A stretch of DNA of 64,000 nt, from assembly GCF_001426525.1 (NCBI RefSeq), contig NZ_LMEW01000012.1, positions 270,332 through 334,331 on the forward strand. Reading direction: 5' to 3'. Under the pieces are notes generated by a model. It was not told the DNA's origin and ran no database searches. It worked only from the letters and a program-made list of their open reading frames with translations. Both the position numbers and the translations under genes were made by a program. This stretch comes from Massilia sp. Root133 (lineage in GTDB: Bacteria > Pseudomonadota > Gammaproteobacteria > Burkholderiales > Burkholderiaceae_D). Below are positions 23,607-31,469 of the stretch, piece after piece; the first letter of the stretch is position 1; every line of letters starts with the position of its first letter.

Positions 23607-23971
23607 AGTTATCTGGTAGGGATCGGCCCGTCGTTTCTCGTGTTCCCACGGAAACGCCAGTCCAGCCGATCGGTTTACACACTCAGGGCGGCCGGTACTG
23701 GTGCCGGGCGCCAAGACGCGAACGTGATGACAAACGTCAACGATCACGCGACATTATAGTTAAATATGTTTCGCTATGGAAATTTTAGCGCGGCCTGTGT
23801 CGTTTATGACAGGACCGGTGGAAGCGGGGGCGCGGCACCTCGTGGGTGCCGGAGGCAATCTTGACAGGCCGACAACGCCGCCTGCGGCGGGAAAGCCGCG
23901 CGGCCAGCAAGGCCCGCGGCATTCCCCGGACTTACACAGGGCGTATTTTACGCGAAACGGCGGGAGGCCGC
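23607..23971. other. 365-bp gap: rhlE leader and promoter region
   Basis: No gene is seen between suhB and rhlE, both on the minus strand. The left part is the presumed rhlE 5' leader and contains CGTGAT (23723-23728)/ATCACG (23743-23748) arms. The right part, next to the suhB stop, is GC-rich with no terminator of standard form. Confidence 0.5.
23753..23781 (-). promoter_or_regulatory. Candidate sigma-70 promoter for rhlE
   Basis: On the minus strand TATAAT (complement of 23753-23758) is a perfect -10 box. Seventeen bases upstream lies TTCCAT (complement of 23776-23781), a weak -35. The start point would give a leader of about 140 nt before ATG 23606. Confidence 0.45.
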
Positions 23972-24760
23972 TCAGGCGAAGGGCTTCAGCAGCGCGACCA
24001 TGCCGGCGAAGACCTTCGGGCCGGCGGCGATGATGTCGCCCTTGTTCAGGTATTCCGACTCGCCGTCGAACTCGCCGACGATGCCGCCCGCTTCGGTCAC
24101 GAGCAGCGAACCGGCGGCGATGTCCCAGATTTTCAGGTTCTTTTCGAAGTAGCCGTCGACGCGGCCGGCGGCCACGTTGGCCAGTTCCAGCGCGGCCGAG
24201 CCGCTCGAGCGCAGGCCGTGGCAGCGCGGGGCGACCACTTCGTACATGCGCAGGTATTCGGCCAGGTCGCGCGGCTCGGCGCCGTGGCCGGAGCCGATCA
24301 GGGCCTTGTTGATGCGGTCCGGATTGCGTACGCGGATGCGCTTGTCGTTCAGGTAGGCGCCGGCGCCCTTGGTGGCGGTGAACAGGTCGTTGCGGACCGG
24401 GTCGTAGATGACGGCCTGCGTGATCACGCCGCGCTGTTGCAGTGCGATCGAGATGCAGTAGTTCGGGTAGCCGTGGAGGAAGTTGGTGGTGCCGTCGATC
24501 GGATCGATGATCCAGACGTACTCGCTGTCGTCGTTCAGGTTCGCGGTGGGGCCCGATTCTTCGCCGAGGATGGCGTGGTCGGGGTAGGCTTTCAGCAAGG
24601 TTTCGACGATGGCCTGTTCCGACGCCTGGTCGATGTCGGTGACGAAGTTGTTGTGGCTCTTTTCGCTGACGGTGATGCGGTCGAGGTCGAACGATGCGCG
24701 GTTGATGACGGTCGCGGCGCGGCGGGCGGCCTTGATGGCCGTGTTGAGCATGGGATGCAT
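23972..24760 (-). CDS. suhB: Inositol monophosphatase family protein (SuhB)
   Basis: 262 aa from ATG 24760 (MHPMLNTAIKAARRA), the usual SuhB start. Metal-site motifs are complete: GEESG, WIIDPIDGTTNFLHGYPNYC and LKIWDIAAGSLLVTEAGG. The enzyme hydrolyses inositol-1-phosphate with magnesium. In E. coli SuhB also joins the ribosomal RNA antitermination complex with Nus factors. It lies divergent from trmJ (161 bp between starts), a neighbourhood seen in many beta- and gammaproteobacteria. Confidence 0.92.
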   Translation of the reverse strand: MHPMLNTAIKAARRAATVINRASFDLDRITVSEKSHNNFVTDIDQASEQAIVETLLKAYPDHAILGEESGPTANLNDDSEYVWIIDPIDGTTNFLHGYPNYCISIALQQRGVITQAVIYDPVRNDLFTATKGAGAYLNDKRIRVRNPDRINKALIGSGHGAEPRDLAEYLRMYEVVAPRCHGLRSSGSAALELANVAAGRVDGYFEKNLKIWDIAAGSLLVTEAGGIVGEFDGESEYLNKGDIIAAGPKVFAGMVALLKPFA

Positions 24761-24921
24761 AGAGGGCTTCCGTAAAAAAATGCTGACGCCCACCGCGCAA
24801 CGGCGCCGTGAACGATCTGAACGAGAAATAATTAAAGAGCAAAGCGGTGCCGAAGCCGTTAAAATCGCGAGCTTCTTGCCCGCATTTCAACGCCCGTCAC
24901 CGCGCGATGGCGTTATTTTAA

Positions 24922-25698
24922 ATGAACCCGACCGAAACTGTCTCTTCTCTTTTCAAACGTCTACGCTTCGTGCTGGTGGAGACGAGCCGCGCCGGCAACG
25001 TCGGCTCGGTGGCGCGCGCCATGAAGACGATGGGATTTTCCGACCTCGTGCTCGTCGCCCCGCGTTGCAACGACCCGTTGCACGACCCGGAAGCGGTCGC
25101 CTTCGCCAGCGGCGCCCTCGACGTGCTCCAGGGCGCGCGGATCGTCGATTCCATCGCCGAGGCGCTGGACGGCTGCAATTTCGCGGCGGCGGTATCGGCC
25201 CGCCTGCGCGAGTTCTCGCCGCCTGTATGGACGCCGCGCGAATTTTCCGCGCACGCGGCAGGGACGCAAGACCTGCAGCCAGCGCTCATCCTCGGCAACG
25301 AGCGCTTCGGCCTGCCGAACCAGATCGTCGAGCAGTGCAACGTCCTGATCAACATTCCGGCCAATCCGGAGTATTCGTCCCTGAACCTGTCCCAGGCCGC
25401 GCAGGTGCTCGCGTACGAATGCCGGCTGGCCGCGCAGGGCGATAATGCTCGACTGAGCCGCACGCAGGAAGGCATCGGCTTCCACGGCGAGGCGGCGAGC
25501 GTCGCGCAGATCGAGGGCATGTACGCCCATCTCGAAGAAGCACTGGTCGCGATCGGCTTCCTCAACGCGAGCAACCCGAAAAAGCTGATGCCGCGCCTGA
25601 AGCGCCTGTTCGCGCGCACGCAGCTGGAGACGGAAGAAGTTAACATCCTGCGCGGCATTGCCCGCCAGGTGATGAAGTCCACGGGGCGGGACTCCTAG
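24922..25698 (+). CDS. trmJ: tRNA (cytidine/uridine-2'-O-)-methyltransferase TrmJ
   Basis: 258 aa. ATG 24922; no strong ribosome site is visible. The SPOUT motifs are RFVLVETSRAGNVGSVARAM near the start, then LILGNERFGLPN and LNLSQAAQVLAYE, which form the knotted SAM site. The C-terminal extension (about 165-258) is typical of TrmJ, which methylates position 32 of several tRNAs. The gene is divergent from suhB, as in many relatives. Confidence 0.92.
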   Translation: MNPTETVSSLFKRLRFVLVETSRAGNVGSVARAMKTMGFSDLVLVAPRCNDPLHDPEAVAFASGALDVLQGARIVDSIAEALDGCNFAAAVSARLREFSPPVWTPREFSAHAAGTQDLQPALILGNERFGLPNQIVEQCNVLINIPANPEYSSLNLSQAAQVLAYECRLAAQGDNARLSRTQEGIGFHGEAASVAQIEGMYAHLEEALVAIGFLNASNPKKLMPRLKRLFARTQLETEEVNILRGIARQVMKSTGRDS

Positions 25699-25777
25699 AC
25701 GGCTTGCTCTAGTTCGAATTGGTCGCCTGACCTGTTCTTTCGCTTACACTTTGAAAAAACACATACAAAGGGTAGGC

Positions 25778-26299
25778 ATGGAGACAACCCGCAGAACCTT
25801 CCTGAAGGCCGGCCTGCTGTCGGCGGCGGTCCTGGCCGCCGGCGGCGGCTGGTACCGGCACACGCATCCGGCACCCCCGCGCGGCTTCGTGCTCGACGGC
25901 GAGGCGCGCGCCGCGCTCGACGCCATCGTCGCCGCGATCCTGTCCGGGGCCTTGCCGGACGCCCCCGCCGACCGCGCCCGTGCCATCGCCGCGACGACGG
26001 CGCGCGTGCATCAGACCATCCTTGGCCTGCCGCTGCCGGCCCAGCAGGAAGTACAGGACCTGTTCGGGCTGCTCGCGCTCGGTCCGGCGCGGCGCCTGCT
26101 GACGGGCATCCCGGACGGCTGGGCAGCCGCGAAGGAGGCGGACGTCGCCGCGTTCCTGCAGGACTGGCGCCTGCACCGCCTGTCCCTGCTGCGCACGGCG
26201 TACGCGGCGCTGCACGACCTCGTGCTGGGCGCCTGGTACAGCGAGCCCGCGCACTGGGACGCCATCGGCTATCCCGGCCCGCTGAAGGAGCTGGCATGA
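25778..26299 (+). CDS. Tat-signal protein, likely partner of the GMC oxidoreductase
   Basis: 173 aa from ATG 25778 (GGGTAGG upstream). The N-terminus TTRRTFLKAGLLSAAVLAAG is a twin-arginine signal. The rest is helical, with LDGEARAALDAIVAAILSGA resembling the gluconate 2-dehydrogenase subunit-3 family. In such complexes the small Tat-signal subunit carries its flavoprotein partner across the membrane in folded form. Its stop overlaps the start of the GMC gene (ATGA at 26296-26299), which points to a tight complex. The subunit-3 assignment is inference from layout. Confidence 0.72.
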   Translation: METTRRTFLKAGLLSAAVLAAGGGWYRHTHPAPPRGFVLDGEARAALDAIVAAILSGALPDAPADRARAIAATTARVHQTILGLPLPAQQEVQDLFGLLALGPARRLLTGIPDGWAAAKEADVAAFLQDWRLHRLSLLRTAYAALHDLVLGAWYSEPAHWDAIGYPGPLKELA

Positions 26300-27909
26300 G
26301 CGCAATTCCCGATCCCATCGTGGCCGGCCTCGCGCGCGGCTGGAAGGTCATCGACGGCGCGCGCGAGGAAAAAGACCGCGCGCTGGACGCCGACGTCGTC
26401 ATCGTCGGCAGCGGCGCCGGCGGCGGCGTGACGGCGGAGATCCTCGCGCTGTCCGGCCTGTCCGTGATCGTCGTGGAGGAGGGCGCACTCAAGTCATCGA
26501 GCGACTTCAGGATGCGCGAGGCGGACGCCTACCCGGCGCTGTACCAGGAATCGGCCGCCCGCAAGACGCGCGACAAGGGCATCAACATCCTGCAGGGCCG
26601 CACGGTGGGCGGGTCGACGACGGTGAACTGGACGTCGAGCTTCCGCACGCCGCCGGCGACGCTCGCGTTCTGGCAGCAGCGCTTCGGCCTGTCGACGTAC
26701 AGCGAGGCCGGGCTGGCGCCGTGGTTCGCATTGATGGAAGCGCGGCTGCACGTGGCCGACTGGCCCGGCGCGCCGAACGAGAACAACGACCTGCTGCGGC
26801 GCGGCGCGGAGAAGCTCGGCATCCCGACGGGCCTCATCCGCCGCAACGTCAACGGCTGCTGGAACCTCGGCTATTGCGGCATGGGCTGTCCGACGAACGC
26901 GAAGCAGTCGATGCTCGTGACGACGATCCCGTCCGCGCTGGACCACGGCGCAATCCTCGTCACGCGCGCCCGCGCCGAACGCCTGGTAATCAAGGGCGAC
27001 CAGGCCGACGGCCTCGATTGCACGCTGCTCGACGCGGGCGGCCTGCACGCCACCGGACGCCGCCTGCGCCTGCGCGCCCGCCACTACGTGCTCGCGGGCG
27101 GCGCCATCAACACGCCCGCGCTGCTGCTGCGCTCGAAGGCGCCCGACCCGAGCGGAAAGCTGGGCAAGCGCACGTTCCTGCATCCCACGCTCGTGTCGGC
27201 GGCGCTGTTCCCGCAGCGCGTGGACGGCTACGCGGGCGCGCCGCAGACGGTCTATTCGGACCACTTCCTGCACACCCAGGCGATCGACGGCCCGCTCGGC
27301 TTCAAGCTGGAAGCGCCGCCGCTGCACCCCGTGCTGCTGGCGACGACGATGCAGGGCTTCGGCCGCGAGCACGCCGAGATGATGCGCCACTTCCCGCACC
27401 TGCAGGGGATGCTGGCGCTGCTGCGCGACGGCTTTCATCCCGAGTCGCAGGGCGGCACCGTGGGCCTGAACGGGGATGGATCTCCGCTCCTCGACTATCC
27501 GCTCAACGATCCGCTGTGGGACGGCGCCCGCCGCGCCCTGCTGACGATGGCCGAGATCCAGTTCGCGGCCGGCGCCAGCGGCGTGCAGGTCGCGCACGAA
27601 CGGGCGCCGCGCTACGCCGGCTGGAACGAGGCGAAGGCCGGCATCGCCGCGCTGCCGTTCGAGCGCCACCTGACGCGCGTCGTGTCGGCGCACGTGATGG
27701 GCGGCTGCGCGATGGCGGACCGCGATGGTGTCACGGGGCCCGATGGCCGTTACCGCGGCCTGGCCAACGTGTCCGTGCACGACGGCTCGCTGTTCCCGAC
27801 GTCGATCGGCGCCAATCCCCAGCTGTCGATCTACGGCATCACGGCACGCCTCGCCAGCGACCTGGCGCAATCCCTCACGGGCCGGCCGGCCGCGCGGCCG
27901 CAGGCGTAA
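26296..27909 (+). CDS. GMC-family flavoprotein oxidoreductase
   Basis: 537 aa. ATG 26296 has AAGGAG and overlaps the previous stop. The FAD-binding GSGAGGGVTAEILALSGLSV is near residue 36. A GMC N-terminal motif (GRTVGGSTTVNWTSSFRTPP) and the C-terminal catalytic His in SAHVMGGCAM and Asn in SIGANPQLSIYG are intact. CGMGCPTNAK is typical of the GMC branch with a cysteine cluster seen in cholesterol-oxidase-like and alcohol dehydrogenase members. Substrate unknown (an alcohol or sterol is possible). No cytochrome subunit follows, so the electron acceptor is open. Confidence 0.88.
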   Translation: MSAIPDPIVAGLARGWKVIDGAREEKDRALDADVVIVGSGAGGGVTAEILALSGLSVIVVEEGALKSSSDFRMREADAYPALYQESAARKTRDKGINILQGRTVGGSTTVNWTSSFRTPPATLAFWQQRFGLSTYSEAGLAPWFALMEARLHVADWPGAPNENNDLLRRGAEKLGIPTGLIRRNVNGCWNLGYCGMGCPTNAKQSMLVTTIPSALDHGAILVTRARAERLVIKGDQADGLDCTLLDAGGLHATGRRLRLRARHYVLAGGAINTPALLLRSKAPDPSGKLGKRTFLHPTLVSAALFPQRVDGYAGAPQTVYSDHFLHTQAIDGPLGFKLEAPPLHPVLLATTMQGFGREHAEMMRHFPHLQGMLALLRDGFHPESQGGTVGLNGDGSPLLDYPLNDPLWDGARRALLTMAEIQFAAGASGVQVAHERAPRYAGWNEAKAGIAALPFERHLTRVVSAHVMGGCAMADRDGVTGPDGRYRGLANVSVHDGSLFPTSIGANPQLSIYGITARLASDLAQSLTGRPAARPQA

Positions 27910-27912
27910 GAC

Positions 27913-28836
27913 ATGCCGGCCAGCGCCCGCACCCTGCTGCGCCTCGTCCTGCTCGTGCAGCTGGCCGCGGCGCTGCTGGTCGCGTGGGCGCTGCTGCACC
28001 GGGGCGTCCCGGCGTGGGGCGCGCTGCTGGCGGGGGCCGGCGCCGTCGTCGTCGTGCGCCTCGCGATCAACATGAACAACTTTGTCATGGCGGCGCGCGC
28101 GGCGAGCCACACGTCGCCCGATTACCGGCTCGGACCGGCGGCACGCCTGCGCATGCTGGCCGAGGAGTTCCGGGCCAGTATGCTGGTCACGTCCTGGCAC
28201 GTGCCGCGCGGCTGCGCGCGCATGTCCCTCCACCTCGACAGTGGCCGCGTGCCCGTGCTGCTCGTGCACGGCTACGGCTGCAACAGCGGCTTCTGGGCGC
28301 ACCTGGAACCGCTGCTGGACCGCGAGCGCATCAGCCACGCCACCATCGACCTGGAGCCGGTCGCGGGCAGCATCGACGATTACGCGCCGCTGATCGAGGC
28401 GCGCGTGCAGGCGCTGTGCGCCGCGACGGGCGCCGCGCAGATCGCCATCGTCGCCCACAGCATGGGCGGGCTGGCGGCGCGCGCGTGGATGCGCTCATAC
28501 GGGAGCGCGCGCGTGGCCAGGTTGATCACGCTCGGCACGCCGCACCACGGCACGGTGCTGGCGAACCTCGGCCTGGGCGAGAACGCCGCGCAGATGCGGC
28601 GGGACAGCGCGTGGCTGCGCGACCTGGCGGCGGGCGAGACCCAGGATGTCCGTGCGCGCATCGTCTCCATCTACACGTACCACGACAACATCGTCGCGCC
28701 GCAGGATTCGAGCATCCTTCCGGGCGCGCGCACCATCGCATTCGGCGGCGTGGGCCACGTGGCGCTGGGCAGCAACCCCCGCGTGCTGGCCGAGGTGTTG
28801 CGCGTTCTGCGCGAAGTGCAGCCGGCCATGGCCTGA
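27913..28836 (+). CDS. Alpha/beta-fold hydrolase (lipase/acylglycerol type)
   Basis: 307 aa. ATG 27913 lies 3 bp after the GMC stop. Two N-terminal hydrophobic helices (about residues 8-28 and 33-50) should anchor it to the inner membrane. The hydrolase core shows the oxyanion strand LLVHGYGCNSGFWAHL, the nucleophile elbow AHSMGG, then ITLGTPHHGT (lipase signature), a YTYHDNIVAP loop and a GGVGHVAL end holding the likely His. This resembles PGAP1/lipase-2-like esterases. It is tightly linked to the GMC operon and may release the substrate for it. Confidence 0.82.
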   Translation: MPASARTLLRLVLLVQLAAALLVAWALLHRGVPAWGALLAGAGAVVVVRLAINMNNFVMAARAASHTSPDYRLGPAARLRMLAEEFRASMLVTSWHVPRGCARMSLHLDSGRVPVLLVHGYGCNSGFWAHLEPLLDRERISHATIDLEPVAGSIDDYAPLIEARVQALCAATGAAQIAIVAHSMGGLAARAWMRSYGSARVARLITLGTPHHGTVLANLGLGENAAQMRRDSAWLRDLAAGETQDVRARIVSIYTYHDNIVAPQDSSILPGARTIAFGGVGHVALGSNPRVLAEVLRVLREVQPAMA

Positions 28837-28886
28837 GGGTCCGGTCGATGATATCCTTGCACGTGAGTCCACCCATACTTGTTTCC

Positions 28887-29564
28887 ATGCAACAGAAAGC
28901 CCCGCGCCGAACCCGCGAGCGCATCCTCGAGCTGTCGCTGCGGCTGTTCAACGAATTCGGCGAACCGAACATCACCACGACCGTGATCGCCGACGAGATG
29001 AACATCTCGCCGGGGAACCTGTACTACCACTTCCGCAACAAGGACGACATCGTGAATTCGATCTTCGTCCAGTTCGAGGCGGAGATCGAGCGCATGCTGA
29101 CCGTCCCGGCCGGCCGCCGCTCGAACATGGAAGATGTGTGGCTGTACCTGCACCTCATGTTCGAGTTGATCTGGAAGTACCGGTTCTTCTACCGCGACCT
29201 GAACGACCTCCTGTCGCGCAACCGCAAGCTGGAACTGCACTTCAAGGCGATCCTCGCCCACAAGATCAAGGTCGCGCGCCAGCTGTGCGAAGACCTGCGC
29301 AGCGAAGGTTCGCTGGAAGCGGGCGACGCGCAGATCGGCGCCATGGCGACGAACATGGTCGTCGTCGCCACGTACTGGCTGTCGTACGAATACGTGCGCA
29401 ATCCGCGCAAGTACAGCGAGCAGCAGGCCATCGCGGACGCGCTTGCGCGCGGCTGCTACCAGGTGCTGTCGATGCTGGGGCCTTACCTGCGCGGCGAGAC
29501 GCTCGCGCTGTTCCAGCGCCTGTCCGACGACTTCCTCGCCAAACTGCCACCGGAAGCGCCATGA
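28887..29564 (+). CDS. TetR-family regulator
   Basis: 225 aa from ATG 28887 (MQQKAPRRTRERILEL); an in-frame ATG at 28848 is possible and no ribosome site stands out. The N-terminal TetR helix-turn-helix is clear (TTTVIADEMNISPGNLYYHF). The C-terminal all-helical domain (about 70-225) holds the ligand pocket and dimer face. It is placed between the lipase-like hydrolase and a LOG-family gene, with which it overlaps by ATGA. It could regulate the GMC-lipase genes upstream, but this is only inferred from position. Confidence 0.87.
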   Translation: MQQKAPRRTRERILELSLRLFNEFGEPNITTTVIADEMNISPGNLYYHFRNKDDIVNSIFVQFEAEIERMLTVPAGRRSNMEDVWLYLHLMFELIWKYRFFYRDLNDLLSRNRKLELHFKAILAHKIKVARQLCEDLRSEGSLEAGDAQIGAMATNMVVVATYWLSYEYVRNPRKYSEQQAIADALARGCYQVLSMLGPYLRGETLALFQRLSDDFLAKLPPEAP

Positions 29565-30100
29565 AATCCATCGCCGTCTATTGCGGCGCCTCGCTGGGCG
29601 CCGATCCTGTCTATGCCGACGCCGCCCGCGGCCTGGCGCGCGCCCTCGTCGAGCACAACATCGGCCTCGTCTATGGCGGCGGCAAGGTGGGCCTGATGGG
29701 CGTGATCGCCGACGAAGTGCTGCGCCTCGGCGGCGACGCGACGGGCGTGATCCCGAAGCACCTCGTCGAGCGCGAAGTGGGCCACGCCGGCCTCACGCGG
29801 CTGTTCGTCGTGAAGGACATGCACGAACGGAAGGCGATGATGTCCGACCTGGCCGAAGGCTTCATCGCCATGCCGGGCGGGATGGGCACGCTGGAAGAAC
29901 TGTTCGAGATGGTCACGTGGGCCCAGCTGGGCATCCACGCCAAGCCCATCGGCCTTCTCAACGTGAACGGCTTCTACGACGGCCTCGCGTCCTTCATCGA
30001 CCATCTCGTCGGCACCGGCTTCGTGCGTCCCGCGCACGCGGAGTTGCTGGTGCGCGACGCCGACCCCGACGTGCTGATCCGCCGCCTGCGTCAAGCCTGA
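29561..30100 (+). CDS. LOG-family protein (TIGR00730 phosphoribohydrolase)
   Basis: 179 aa. ATG 29561 overlaps the TetR stop. The LOG motifs are GLVYGGGKVGLMG and MPGGMGTLEELFEM (PGGxGTxxE). In plants and bacteria this family cleaves cytokinin nucleotide monophosphates to give the free base and ribose-5-phosphate; in most bacteria it is thought to act on other nucleotide monophosphates too. Length is normal for the family. A plant-associated lifestyle would fit the polysaccharide genes nearby, but this gene alone does not prove cytokinin production. Confidence 0.9.
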   Translation: MKSIAVYCGASLGADPVYADAARGLARALVEHNIGLVYGGGKVGLMGVIADEVLRLGGDATGVIPKHLVEREVGHAGLTRLFVVKDMHERKAMMSDLAEGFIAMPGGMGTLEELFEMVTWAQLGIHAKPIGLLNVNGFYDGLASFIDHLVGTGFVRPAHAELLVRDADPDVLIRRLRQA

Positions 30101-30352
30101 TCCAATCGCTCGATGTTTGCGGAAACATTGACCGTTTCCTGATCGCTCAACGAGCGAATCAGGGTGTCTCCCTGCGCCCTGAAATGATATCGATCGCGCG
30201 TCCCTAACATCATTGTTGTGCGCTATCATATTTTGGCAGCAGCACAAGGCGATTCGGCTTGCACGATGAACGCGATACGCGTCGATCCCCATCCACCACG
30301 ACAACGGGGCCGCCGCACGCCGGATCGATTTCGATATCGAGAAGGAGACACC

Positions 30353-31207
30353 ATGATCAACAAGCGTCGCAACCGCCTGCTCAAACTGCTCGACGAGCGC
30401 AAGGCGGCCACCGTGCACGAGCTGGTCGAATCGCTGGACGCGTCGCCGTCCACGATCCGGCGCGACATCAGCTGGCTCGCCGCCCGCAACCTCATCCACC
30501 GCACGCGCGGCGGGGCCGAGACGACCCCGCGGAAGAAGCGCCTGGGCGGCCTCGCCAACGACACCTTCGCCGACAACCTGCGCGCCAACGCCGCGCGCAA
30601 GTACGCGATCGCCCGCCACGCGGCCGCGCTGTGCGAGGACGGCGAGACCATCATCATCAACGGCGGCACGACGACGTTCATGATGGCCGACTTCCTGGCC
30701 GACCGCAGCCTCAAGATCATGACCAACTCGTTCCTGATGGCCGACCGGCTGCTGGCGACGAGCCAGAACGAAGTGCTGATCCCGGGCGGGACCGTCTACC
30801 GCGACGAGAACGTCATCCTGTCGCCGTTCGACAACGATGCGACGGGCGACCAGTACGCCTCGAAGATGTTCATGAGCGTGTCCGGGCTGTCGATGCTGGG
30901 CCTCGTCGAGACCGACCCGCTGCTGATCCGCGCCGAACGGCGCCTGATCGGCCAGGCCGAGAAGCTCGTCGTGCTGGTGGACAGCTCCAAGTTCGCGCGC
31001 CGCGCGGGCCTGATCCTGTGCAACCTGAAGCAGGTGCACACGGTGATCACGGACAGCGGCGTCGCCGACCTGTCCGTGCAATGGCTGGAGCAGGCGGGCG
31101 TGAAGGTGATCGTTGTCGAGCCGGAGACGCCGCCGGCGCAGGATTGCATTGCGTTGGATGGGGCGCAGTTGGGGCTGCACGGGACCATGTGCGCGATGCT
31201 GGCCTAG
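30353..31207 (+). CDS. DeoR-family sugar-operon regulator
   Basis: 284 aa. ATG 30353 has GAAGGAGA at 30341-30348. The N-terminal DeoR winged helix (RRNRLLKLLDERKAATVHEL, then SPSTIRRDISWLAARNLI) precedes the sugar-phosphate sensor (DeoRC), with ETIIINGGTTTFMMADFL and VLVDSSKF. DeoR proteins repress sugar-use genes until a phosphorylated sugar is present. It is convergent with the GH65-like gene and close to the TonB receptor-GH28-GH43 operon, so it may control plant-sugar genes. Upstream are two short inverted repeats. Confidence 0.88.
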   Translation: MINKRRNRLLKLLDERKAATVHELVESLDASPSTIRRDISWLAARNLIHRTRGGAETTPRKKRLGGLANDTFADNLRANAARKYAIARHAAALCEDGETIIINGGTTTFMMADFLADRSLKIMTNSFLMADRLLATSQNEVLIPGGTVYRDENVILSPFDNDATGDQYASKMFMSVSGLSMLGLVETDPLLIRAERRLIGQAEKLVVLVDSSKFARRAGLILCNLKQVHTVITDSGVADLSVQWLEQAGVKVIVVEPETPPAQDCIALDGAQLGLHGTMCAMLA

Positions 31208-31282
31208 CTAGGTCGTCCCCGGACTAGGCGTTCCCCTCGGCGGGGATCCAATTTGCACGCGTTATCGCGGCGAGCAAAACTT

Positions 31283-31313
31283 GGCGGGATAGCGCCAATG
31301 GCGCTATCCCGCC
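31283..31313. repeat. Perfect 14-bp inverted repeat
   Basis: GGCGGGATAGCGCC (31283-31296), AAT, GGCGCTATCCCGCC (31300-31313). It lies between the stop codons of the DeoR and GH65-like genes. No T-run follows, so it may be a strong RNA hairpin shared by both genes or a cruciform-forming repeat. Confidence 0.75.
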
Positions 31314-31367
31314 TGCGCGCTAGTGTCCGGAATATTGTTCTCAAAAACCGTCAGAAACAGCATCGTC

Positions 31368-31387
31368 ATTCCCGCGCAAGCGGGAAT
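31368..31387. repeat. dRS3-like palindromic repeat
   Basis: ATTCCCGC (31368-31375), GCAA, GCGGGAAT (31380-31387). The pattern ATTCCC-N8-GGGAAT is that of the dRS3/REP-like repeats known from Neisseria and other proteobacteria. It lies between convergent genes. Confidence 0.7.
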
Positions 31388-31469
31388 CCATACTGAGTAT
31401 GCTAACTACGTTCTTCATTTCCACCTCGTTGGCTACAAAGAGTCGACTTCGAGCAGTTTTTAGGCTGAC

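Noticed and set aside
29561..30100. Lysine decarboxylase
   Set aside because: Old annotations give this name to LOG proteins, but the PGGxGTxxE motif and lack of a PLP site show the phosphoribohydrolase family.
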